From Candidatus Falkowiibacteriota bacterium (GTDB taxonomy: Bacteria > Patescibacteriota > Patescibacteriia > Patescibacteriales > UBA12465), in assembly GCA_903857815.1 (NCBI GenBank), contig CAIOGK010000033.1:1-8299 (forward strand): a stretch of DNA of 8,299 nucleotides, read 5' to 3'. A program made the position numbers and the translations under genes. Below, piece after piece: positions 1 to 4,985 of the stretch; within the stretch, counting starts at the first letter, position 1; every line of letters starts with the position of its first letter. The notes beneath the pieces are model-generated. The model was not told the origin of the DNA. It ran no database searches and saw nothing but the letters and a program-made list of their open reading frames with translations.

Positions 1-13
1 CCCCCCCCCCCCC
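1..13. repeat. Poly-C homopolymer at window edge
   Basis: Thirteen consecutive C in an otherwise AT-rich sequence. It sits exactly at the edge and runs into the open frame of the first gene. It may be a contig-end artefact or a real slippage-prone tract; the window cannot decide. Confidence 0.9.
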
Positions 14-569
14 GTGTTTTAGTAATGGCCATTTATTTGTTTACACCTCTAACGAATCGTCATGTTTTGACTGGTGCAGTCCCTATCGTCAGATAAGAAC
101 TCTTTTTAATACAATTAATATAAATGGAATTTCTGTCGGAGGAGAATATAAATCGTTAATAACTGAACACGATACCTGCATTATTCAATATGACAATAAA
201 GCTGATTTTAAAATTGTATATAAAAAGGGTGAATATTGGTATAAATTAAAATTAAAAGATACTAGTCCCGGATGCCGTTTAAATGGTTACGTATATAGAA
301 ACACCCAGAATAATGATTATGATTTGACGGCAGTTAAAGAGAGTTTTTCTGATTATAATTGTGACAACGAAGAGGATATCGAAGGAATTTATGAGAAGTC
401 AAAAGGTGTCGTTTATTCAAATATGTTTAATAGACCTGATGTTGTTTTTGATAGATATCCATCCAAGCAGGATCTCTGTAAATATAGAAAATGGAAAGAT
501 ACAGGCGACACCAATAATTGTCTGACAATTTATAATAGAATACTGACAGATAATTGCGGTAAGTTCTAA
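3..569 (+). CDS. Cysteine-rich protein of unknown function, 5' partial
   Basis: The frame is open from the left edge (codons from base 3, beginning in the poly-C run) to TAA at 567-569, giving 188 visible residues. No start codon is needed inside the window; an internal TTG at 324 is simply a leucine in the same frame. I do not recognise the family. The visible part is hydrophilic, rich in Asn, Asp, Tyr and Lys, and has nine cysteines, among them SSCFDWCS near the left end and LCKY, NNCL and DNCGKF near the C-terminus. This spacing would suit a disulfide-stabilised extracellular protein, but no signal peptide is visible because the N-terminus is missing. There is no transmembrane segment. A terminator lies about 80 bp downstream, so it probably ends its transcription unit. 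The four proline codons at the very start may be artefactual if the C-run is an assembly error. Confidence 0.7.
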   Translation, partial: PPPPCFSNGHLFVYTSNESSCFDWCSPYRQIRTLFNTININGISVGGEYKSLITEHDTCIIQYDNKADFKIVYKKGEYWYKLKLKDTSPGCRLNGYVYRNTQNNDYDLTAVKESFSDYNCDNEEDIEGIYEKSKGVVYSNMFNRPDVVFDRYPSKQDLCKYRKWKDTGDTNNCLTIYNRILTDNCGKF

Positions 570-618
570 TACAAATATTATATAAATATTACACTCCTCA
601 GTTATTGGTGGATAAAAT

Positions 619-646
619 CGTTCCAACTATATCCCAGTCTCCGAGC
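619..646 (+). repeat. Dispersed 28-nt repeat, copy 1 (A type)
   Basis: Begins CGTTCCAACTATATC and ends CTCCGAGC. It matches copy 3 (3830-3857) at 24 of 28 positions, and aligns without gaps to copies 2 and 4. The stretch TAAATAAAAA after it runs straight into the terminator stem. It lies between the stop codon of the first gene and its terminator. Confidence 0.75.
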
Positions 647-651
647 TAAAT

Positions 652-684
652 AAAAATACGCCCAAAGGGGTGTATTTTTATTTT
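652..684 (+). terminator. Rho-independent terminator after the cysteine-rich gene
   Basis: The stem AAAAATACGCCC (652-663) pairs with GGGTGTATTTTT (668-679) around loop AAAG, with one G-T wobble. A T-rich tail follows. The A-rich 5' arm makes it potentially bidirectional. Confidence 0.8.
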
Positions 685-695
685 GTTTTGGAAAA

Positions 696-739
696 GATGG
701 GGATTCGAACAAGCAGCGAGCGAGAAAATCCCTATCCCC
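696..739. other. Weak inverted repeat in the gap before arsR
   Basis: GGGGAT (699-704) can pair with ATCCCC (734-739), or GGGATT (700-705) with AATCCC (727-732). The two pairings are mutually exclusive. No T-tail and no known RNA family is recognised. It lies between the terminator and the arsR promoter. Confidence 0.3.
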
Positions 740-753
740 GGAATAAAATATAG

Positions 754-782
754 TTGACCCCTCAGTATCTAAGTGCTACTAT
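754..782 (+). promoter_or_regulatory. Sigma70-type promoter of the arsR operon
   Basis: TTGACC (754-759) and TACTAT (777-782) are separated by exactly 17 bp. The predicted start of transcription, around 789-790, falls inside the palindrome and leaves a leader of only about 16 nt before the ATG at 806. Confidence 0.75.
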
Positions 783-801
783 ATCAATATATATTGATAT
801 A
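780..801. promoter_or_regulatory. ArsR operator, perfect 22-bp palindrome
   Basis: The half-site TATATCAATAT is followed by its exact reverse complement, centred between 790 and 791. The core ATCAAT/ATTGAT resembles known ArsR/SmtB operators. It overlaps the last three bases of the -10 element and the predicted transcription start, and ends 4 bp before the ATG of the repressor gene. Bound repressor would block RNA polymerase, which implies autoregulation. Confidence 0.8.
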
Positions 802-805
802 ACAT

Positions 806-1123
806 ATGAAAAATAAGGATTGTACAAATAAGAAAATATCTCTCGAATTTAGTGATTTGTCTAAGTTTTTTAAGGTGATTGGAGAAGATAATAGATTGAG
901 AATACTTTGTTTGTTAAAAAACGGGGAGCGCTGTGTTTGCGATATATATGAAAATTTAGAATTATCTCAGAATCTAGTTTCTAGCCACCTTCGAGTTTTA
1001 AAAGATTTAAAGTTGATTGATCTTAGACAAGAGAAACAAAAGAACTATTATTTTATAAATAAGAAAATATTTAAAAAATATAACGCATTATTAACTAAAT
1101 TTTTTCAAAGCTATGAGCAATAA
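806..1123 (+). CDS. ArsR/SmtB-family transcriptional repressor
   Basis: A 105-residue winged helix-turn-helix protein of normal family length. The core runs from about residue 17 (LSKFFKVIGEDNRLRIL) through the recognition helix region LSQNLVSSHLRVLKDL (53-68) to the wing around 72-84. The motif ERCVCDI (41-47) matches the family's ELCVCDL box, with C43 and C45. In ArsR and CadC these cysteines help bind As(III), Sb(III), Cd(II) or Pb(II), and C6 near the N-terminus could be a further ligand as in CadC. Ligand release of the repressor from the palindrome just upstream is the expected mechanism. The gene overlaps the next one by 11 nt, so the two are translationally linked. No Shine-Dalgarno precedes the ATG. 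The family call is firm; the actual inducer (metalloid, metal or thiol oxidation) is not shown by the sequence. Confidence 0.93.
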   Translation: MKNKDCTNKKISLEFSDLSKFFKVIGEDNRLRILCLLKNGERCVCDIYENLELSQNLVSSHLRVLKDLKLIDLRQEKQKNYYFINKKIFKKYNALLTKFFQSYEQ

Positions 1124-2264
1124 AATTAATTGGCATCATTTAAGACGAATATCGCAGTTTGCAGTTATTGCTTTAGTTTTATATTTAACTCTTCGACATC
1201 TAAACCTGGGAATTGAAAAAGCCGCACCTATTGATGCTTACTGTCCGTTTGGTGGTTTTGAGAGTTTATTAACTTATATAACCACTGGCGCTTTTTTAAA
1301 TAGAATTTTACTTAGCTCGTTTACTCTCTTGGCGATAGTTTTGATTTTTACAATATTTTTTGGTCGTGTTTTCTGCGGTTATTTTTGTCCGCTTGGGGCT
1401 CTTCAAGAAATGATTAGATGGTTTGGCCGCAAAATAGGTATTAAAAAAGATATAGAACTTCCAGCCATTATCGATAAGTATGCTCGATATTTAAAATATG
1501 TAATTTTAGTAATTATTATAGTTTTATCTTATAGACTCGGGGACCTAGTTTTTAGAAATTATGATCCCTATAATGCTTTGATGCATCTCGGCAATGAATG
1601 GGAAGAAAAAGTATATGGTTATATCATTTTAATTATTCTACTAATCGCTTCTTTATTTACTAAGAGTTTTTGGTGTCGTTACTTCTGTCCGCTTGGAGCA
1701 ACTTTAGGAGTTGTTAAAAAGTTTAGCTTTTTTAGATTAAAAAGAGACAAGAAAACTTGCATATCCTGCAATCATTGTAATTACGTTTGTCCAGCTGGGC
1801 TTGATGTAGCCAATAGTGATTCAGTCAAATCAGCTGATTGTATTAGTTGCTTAAATTGTGTTAGTGGTTGTCCTGAAAAAAGCTTAACTGTTTCTATTTT
1901 TGGTAAAAAAATATCAAAAAATAAATTTAGCCTTATAGTCGTTATTATTTTTGTAGTTACAATTCTGGGCGCATCATTATCACCTTTATGGCAACAGAAA
2001 ACTGAATCAAACGTTAAAGATAATAAAGGACAAATTAACGTTGAAAATATTAGAGGTAGTAATACTCTGGAGTTTGTTATTAAAGAGAGCGGTTTACCAT
2101 TTACGGCCTTTCAGGCGGAGTTTAATCTACCGGCGGATATTGATCAAACAATAATGCTGAAAGAAATAGCCTCTAAATATGGATTAAAGAATAAGGCTGG
2201 CGATCCATTAGAGACGGAAGATTTTCGTAAATTTATTGAGAATAATTTAATGAGTAAGAATTAA
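1113..2264 (+). CDS. NapH/CcoG-like membrane polyferredoxin (4Fe-4S)
   Basis: A 383-residue integral membrane iron-sulfur protein. It has an N-terminal RRISQ motif followed by a membrane helix, then CPFGG at 44-48. The paired motifs CGYFCPLG (88-95) and CRYFCPLG (188-195), each at the end of a membrane helix, are typical of the NapH-type Fer4_5 domain. Two ferredoxin clusters follow: C216/C219/C222/C226 and C243/C246/C249/C253, each ending in CP. A last membrane helix spans about 272-289, and a tail (about 318-380, with SGLPFTAFQAEFNLPADID) resembles small domains seen at the ends of related proteins. Such proteins pass electrons between the membrane and partner redox proteins; the partner here is unknown. 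It overlaps arsR by 11 nt and precedes the DUF2892-like gene by 14 nt, so it is under ArsR control. No terminal reductase gene is adjacent. Confidence 0.88.
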   Translation: MSNKINWHHLRRISQFAVIALVLYLTLRHLNLGIEKAAPIDAYCPFGGFESLLTYITTGAFLNRILLSSFTLLAIVLIFTIFFGRVFCGYFCPLGALQEMIRWFGRKIGIKKDIELPAIIDKYARYLKYVILVIIIVLSYRLGDLVFRNYDPYNALMHLGNEWEEKVYGYIILIILLIASLFTKSFWCRYFCPLGATLGVVKKFSFFRLKRDKKTCISCNHCNYVCPAGLDVANSDSVKSADCISCLNCVSGCPEKSLTVSIFGKKISKNKFSLIVVIIFVVTILGASLSPLWQQKTESNVKDNKGQINVENIRGSNTLEFVIKESGLPFTAFQAEFNLPADIDQTIMLKEIASKYGLKNKAGDPLETEDFRKFIENNLMSKN

Positions 2265-2278
2265 TAAATAATAATTAT

Positions 2279-3175
2279 ATGTTTAAAAAGAATGAGGGTG
2301 TTATAGATAGATTAATAAGAGTAATCCTTGCTGAAGTATTTTTTCTGCTTGCCTGGTTTTGGTTTGGAGGCATTGTGCAGATAGTGCTTTATATTTTAGG
2401 TTTTATGATGCTTATAACGGCTATCATGGGATTCTGCGGTTTGTATAAAATTTTTGGAATCAATACTAATAAAAATAATAAAAAAATATCAAATGTATTA
2501 CTTGGTATTTTTGTTCTTATGTTTTTAATAATTGTCGTTGCGGGTAGTTATTATAGTGATTTTTTTACTAGAAAATTATTTTTAGAAGACTTCAATGTAA
2601 TGAATAATTACTATAAACAAACGCTGTTTAATACTGGACAAGAAAAAAGACCAGAATCAATTGCTAATTATGATAAGTTAGTCTCCGAATATGCAAATTT
2701 TTCTAAGAAGTATTCTAATTATCATCCTCGCGTTATCGCTAATGACAAGAATTTTAATTCAGACGTAGCTAAAGTATCTGCCCTGATCTTAAATTTAAAA
2801 GATAAGGTTTATGCAGGTAATTTAAAAGAATCACATACTAACTTCGAGGAAGTTCGTCCAATTTTTCAAGAAATATTAAAACGTAACGGCTTTTCAATGC
2901 TGGCCGTGTATTTAGTTGATTTTCATGATTCTATGGAGAAGGTTATCGCTGAGGCAGATAAGAAAAATCCAGCTGGAGTTATTGAAACTTATGTTGATGC
3001 TAACGATAAACTTATAACTGTTGAAGAAGCGGCTAATGATGACGAAATTAAGGCAATAAGAAATAATCTTGAAACATTATTGAATCTAGCTAAATCAGGA
3101 AGTGCGGAAAGTTTGTCAGCTAAGGCCGCCGAGCTTAAAAGCAGCTTCGTTAAGGTTTATTTAAAGAGGGGGTAG
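2279..3175 (+). CDS. DUF2892-like membrane protein fused to a helical domain
   Basis: A 298-residue protein in two parts. Residues 1-65 match the DUF2892 (YgaP-tail-like) pattern: EGVIDRLIRVILAEVFF, two membrane helices, then GFCGLYKIFGINT, where the family usually has CP in place of CG. A third membrane helix (about 72-91) leads to a long soluble region (100-298) that looks entirely helical. Within it, segments around 160-222 (VSALILNLKDKVYAGNLKES, then RPIFQEILKRNG and VDFHDSMEKV) and around 256-296 (IRNNLETLLNLAKSG to LKSSFVKVYLKRG) resemble four-helix bundles of the cytochrome b562/c' type. There is no CxxCH haem-attachment motif; H186 and H216 are possible ligands. The haem idea is inference at low confidence. 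It is the last gene of the arsR operon, 14 nt after the polyferredoxin gene, which suggests a shared redox role. Confidence 0.7.
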   Translation: MFKKNEGVIDRLIRVILAEVFFLLAWFWFGGIVQIVLYILGFMMLITAIMGFCGLYKIFGINTNKNNKKISNVLLGIFVLMFLIIVVAGSYYSDFFTRKLFLEDFNVMNNYYKQTLFNTGQEKRPESIANYDKLVSEYANFSKKYSNYHPRVIANDKNFNSDVAKVSALILNLKDKVYAGNLKESHTNFEEVRPIFQEILKRNGFSMLAVYLVDFHDSMEKVIAEADKKNPAGVIETYVDANDKLITVEEAANDDEIKAIRNNLETLLNLAKSGSAESLSAKAAELKSSFVKVYLKRG

Positions 3176-3210
3176 ATATTTTGGAGATTAGTCATCAATA
3201 TATTCTTTAT

Positions 3211-3260
3211 TATTAGCCACACTATTTCTAACTTCATCTACGACTCCGAGCAAATAAAAA
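3211..3260 (+). repeat. Dispersed repeat, copy 2 (B type, 50-nt form)
   Basis: The 28-nt core is 3224-3251, ending CTCCGAGC. Similarity to copy 4 extends left to TATTAGCCACACT and right through AAATAAAAA, about 43 of 50 positions with a one-base gap. It lies between the stop of the DUF2892-like gene and its terminator. Confidence 0.8.
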
Positions 3261-3287
3261 AGGAACCGTATGTGGTTCCTTTTTTTG
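3256..3287. terminator. Bidirectional rho-independent terminator
   Basis: AAAAAAGGAACC (3256-3267) pairs with GGTTCCTTTTTT (3274-3285) around a six-base loop. With A-run and T-run on either side it can serve both the arsR operon and the convergent small membrane protein gene that ends at 3313. Confidence 0.9.
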
Positions 3288-3312
3288 GAGTTAATGTTTA
3301 ATTTAAAATATT

Positions 3313-3741
3313 TTATAACCCCATTTTTGTTTCCAGTTTTCTTTTTGTTGATTCCACAACTTTTTTTGCAATTATCATTGGCATAAGTTCTATTGCCAAT
3401 ATGATGATTAACGTAATCATTAGTTTGCTTAAACTAGTAACTATTGGGTGAACTGCAAAAAGAAATAAACCAGTATAAATAAAGCCAATGATAAAGGGAA
3501 AAGATGGGCGTGTCCCATAATGCCAGTCAATGGCCGCTCTGCAACCATGACAAAAGAAAAATGCAATGGCAAATGGAGTGATGAAAACCATAGCGGTGAA
3601 CTCCAGTGGTACATTTGTTGTGGTGCCAAGAGAAAATACAAACGAACAAAATAGTCCAATAATAGAGGCTACCAAATATAGTAGCATCACAATTTTTGTA
3701 ATTGAGAGTCTTCTCTCCAGAATTTCAAGGATTTTTTCCAT
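3313..3741 (-). CDS. Small four-helix membrane protein with CHGC motif
   Basis: A 142-residue hydrophobic protein with four likely membrane helices at about 16-38, 48-65, 83-100 and 107-126, and a charged C-terminal tail (KKVVESTKRKLETKMGL). I do not recognise the family. Between helices 2 and 3 there is CHGCRAAIDWHYG (64-76), with two cysteines two residues apart and two histidines. This could be a metal or thiol-redox site at the membrane surface, but nothing else supports that. The ATG at 3739-3741 is the first start after a well-formed promoter about 50 bp upstream, which favours this start although no Shine-Dalgarno is visible. It is a single-gene unit, convergent with the arsR operon. 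Confidence 0.7.
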   Translation of the reverse strand: MEKILEILERRLSITKIVMLLYLVASIIGLFCSFVFSLGTTTNVPLEFTAMVFITPFAIAFFFCHGCRAAIDWHYGTRPSFPFIIGFIYTGLFLFAVHPIVTSLSKLMITLIIILAIELMPMIIAKKVVESTKRKLETKMGL

Positions 3742-3796
3742 GACAGTGATTTTATTTTTGGTTTATACTAAAAAATTTCAAGGTACATAATTATCT

Positions 3797-3825
3797 ACTA
3801 TAACATATATTGTTTTATTTGTCAA
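3797..3825 (-). promoter_or_regulatory. Strong sigma70-type promoter for the small membrane protein
   Basis: On the minus strand a perfect TTGACA (3825-3820) is followed after 17 bp by TATAGT (3802-3797). The predicted transcription start near 3790 gives a leader of about 49 nt. Repeat copy 3 begins 4 bp upstream of the -35. Confidence 0.85.
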
Positions 3826-3829
3826 TTAA

Positions 3830-3857
3830 CGTTCCAACTATATCTCAAACTTCGAGC
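3830..3857 (+). repeat. Dispersed 28-nt repeat, copy 3 (A type)
   Basis: Begins CGTTCCAACTATATC and ends CTTCGAGC, 24 of 28 identical to copy 1. It is the only copy not followed by TAAATAAAAA and a terminator. Instead it runs into the richer-GC remnant and lies just behind the divergent promoter at 3797-3825. Confidence 0.75.
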
Positions 3858-4074
3858 ATACACATTACAGTTAATCAAAGCTACAATTAATGCGGCAACG
3901 ACTGGCTCGTGTCGCGAAGCTTTGAATCAGGCAAATATCACGGAGAATAATGGCGTTGTTTCAATCTCGTCCATTGAAGGTTGGGCCGGCGTTTCTATTG
4001 CGATGTGTAGTTGTAAGCCACAAGTTGAAGTTAATCTTCTGCGAATTTCTGGTATCACTCAGATTTTATGGTAG
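3838..4074 (+). pseudogene. Probable coding remnant, no start codon
   Basis: The longest stretch without an intact gene (3742-4196, about 455 bp) contains one segment that looks coding. The frame read from 3838 stays open to TAG at 4072-4074 and includes NAATTGSCREALNQANITEN and GVVSISSIEGWAGVSIAMCS. Its GC content is clearly higher by eye than the flanks (roughly 45-50%). It has no plausible start codon or promoter, and the frame becomes less protein-like to the left. I do not recognise the family. It is bracketed by repeat copies 3 and 4 and followed by a terminator, consistent with the 3' end of a lost or transferred gene. Random open frame is the alternative. Confidence 0.4.
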
Positions 4075-4088
4075 CAGCATTAATTTAA

Positions 4089-4139
4089 TATTAGTCGCAC
4101 TATTTCTAATTGCATCTACAACCCCGATCTAAATAAAAA
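4089..4139 (+). repeat. Dispersed repeat, copy 4 (B type, 51-nt form)
   Basis: The 28-nt core is 4102-4129, ending CCCCGATC. It matches copy 2 at about 43 of 50 positions from TATTAG through AAATAAAAA. It follows the coding remnant and abuts the next terminator. Confidence 0.8.
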
Positions 4140-4167
4140 TACACTCAAATGGGTGTTTATTTTTTTT
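4136..4167. terminator. Rho-independent terminator, probably bidirectional
   Basis: ACACTC (4141-4146) pairs with GGGTGT (4151-4156) around AAAT, with one T-G wobble. Partly paired A and T runs extend the stem, and a T-run covers 4160-4167. On the minus strand it would end the C39-like peptidase transcript. Confidence 0.75.
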
Positions 4168-4196
4168 GATTGGTATGAGGTTTAAATATTTTAAAT

Positions 4197-4883
4197 TTAT
4201 CTTAATTCAGTAAATAAAACTCGTTTAGCCCCAGCGGTATAATCTTTATTAGTTAAATAATCGTGTAAAGATGTCATTAGCGCTTCATAGGTGTAGCGAT
4301 AATTTTTTCCATCTTTTGTTCCTGGGTCATTGGTAATAAATTCACTGCTAGTATCGTCGTAACCAGTGATAACAATCACGTGATAATCTGAACCGGAGCC
4401 CATGTATTTAGGATTACCTAGCGTCGGTGCATAAACTGGAGCGATAATCGGATGATTAGCCGTTAGTTCATCTTTAATCATTGTTAGAGATAGATTATCG
4501 ACTATGTGTGCTTGCCAATTTAAATTACCGCTATTTATAATTTCTACAATCCTTTCCAGAGACTCGTCTTTAGAAGCTGAGGCTGTGGTTTTTTTTAATG
4601 TAAAAACTTCTAGAATTTGTTGACGCGCTTTTTCCGGAGTGAGCCCCTCATCTTTATAGAAATTTTGAATCATTACAATCGAGGCTTCTTCGCAAGCATT
4701 TTGCCAAGGTTCTTGCCAGTTTCCTTGTGGCGCTTGGCTGGTAAAAGGAACCACGATTTCTTTGTTTGGAGGTAGGGGCGAATTTGGTTTTACTCGTTTT
4801 AATATAAATACCGTCGCTATCGCTAAAAGGCTTAGTAAAATTACTAAACTGTAAATAATAATTATTTTTTTAGAAAAATTCAT
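4197..4883 (-). CDS. Membrane-anchored C39-like cysteine peptidase
   Basis: A 228-residue protein. One membrane helix at about 7-28 acts as a signal anchor, a proline-rich linker (PNSPLPPN) follows, then a C39_2-type papain-fold domain. The entry motif VPFTSQAPQGNWQEPWQ leads to NACEEAS, with C64 as the catalytic cysteine. YHVIVITGYDD supplies the histidine (H168), and NDPG (185-188) the Asn/Asp position. The region between holds helices and YAPTLGNPKYMG. The domain should lie outside the cytoplasmic membrane. Related domains mature or degrade peptides and surface proteins, but the substrate here is unknown and no peptide or ABC transporter gene is adjacent. Such anchored C39-like proteins are common in Patescibacteria. 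It is divergent from the glycosidase-like gene, sharing an intergenic region of about 100 bp. Confidence 0.88.
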   Translation of the reverse strand: MNFSKKIIIIYSLVILLSLLAIATVFILKRVKPNSPLPPNKEIVVPFTSQAPQGNWQEPWQNACEEASIVMIQNFYKDEGLTPEKARQQILEVFTLKKTTASASKDESLERIVEIINSGNLNWQAHIVDNLSLTMIKDELTANHPIIAPVYAPTLGNPKYMGSGSDYHVIVITGYDDTSSEFITNDPGTKDGKNYRYTYEALMTSLHDYLTNKDYTAGAKRVLFTELR

Positions 4884-4894
4884 ATGTTAGTTAC

Positions 4895-4923
4895 ATTATA
4901 GTACGAAGAAGAATGTTAGTCAG
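4895..4923 (-). promoter_or_regulatory. Promoter of the C39-like peptidase, near-leaderless
   Basis: On the minus strand CTGACT (4923-4918) and a perfect TATAAT (4900-4895) are 17 bp apart. The predicted transcription start near 4888 is only about 5 nt before the ATG at 4883, so the mRNA would be almost leaderless. Confidence 0.75.
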
Positions 4924-4928
4924 AACAA

Positions 4929-4985
4929 TTTACAAAATAGCACATTCCGTGGTATTTTTGTTATATAAATATTAAAATAAATATT
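4929..4985 (+). promoter_or_regulatory. Duplicated upstream element, copy 1
   Basis: Near-copy of 6338-6395, with an identical 18-nt core TTCCGTGGTATTTTTGTT and a shared AT-rich run to the start codon. It contains a hairpin (4934-4943 with 4949-4958, one G-G mismatch). Candidate promoter parts are TTTACA (4929-4934) with TATTTT (4953-4958), 18 bp apart, or TATAAA (4964-4969) as an alternative -10. No gene lies upstream on this strand that would need a terminator here. Confidence 0.6.

Noticed and set aside
417..626. A 69-codon minus-strand open frame
   Set aside because: It lies mostly antisense to the cysteine-rich gene and has no promoter or recognisable protein features.
696..740. Possible minus-strand tRNA, from T-arm-like GTTCGAATCCCC and a CCA-like end
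   Set aside because: The bases that should pair in the T stem do not, and no anticodon arm or acceptor partner is visible. A chance resemblance or a decayed fragment at most.
3224..3251. Minus-strand reading of the repeat as a short peptide (LGVVDEVRNSVAN; similar text from copy 4)
   Set aside because: The similar peptide text follows from nucleotide similarity of the repeats. The frames lack starts and are broken by stops in copy 4.
619..4129. CRISPR array or integron attC sites
   Set aside because: The repeats are hundreds of bases apart, with no regular spacers and no cas or integrase gene, and no complementary R-box partner lies near any copy.
3950..4132. A 60-codon plus-strand open frame ending at TAA 4130-4132
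   Set aside because: It overlaps the more protein-like frame of the remnant, and its hydrophobic end is repeat copy 4 read in frame. No promoter or ribosome site supports it.
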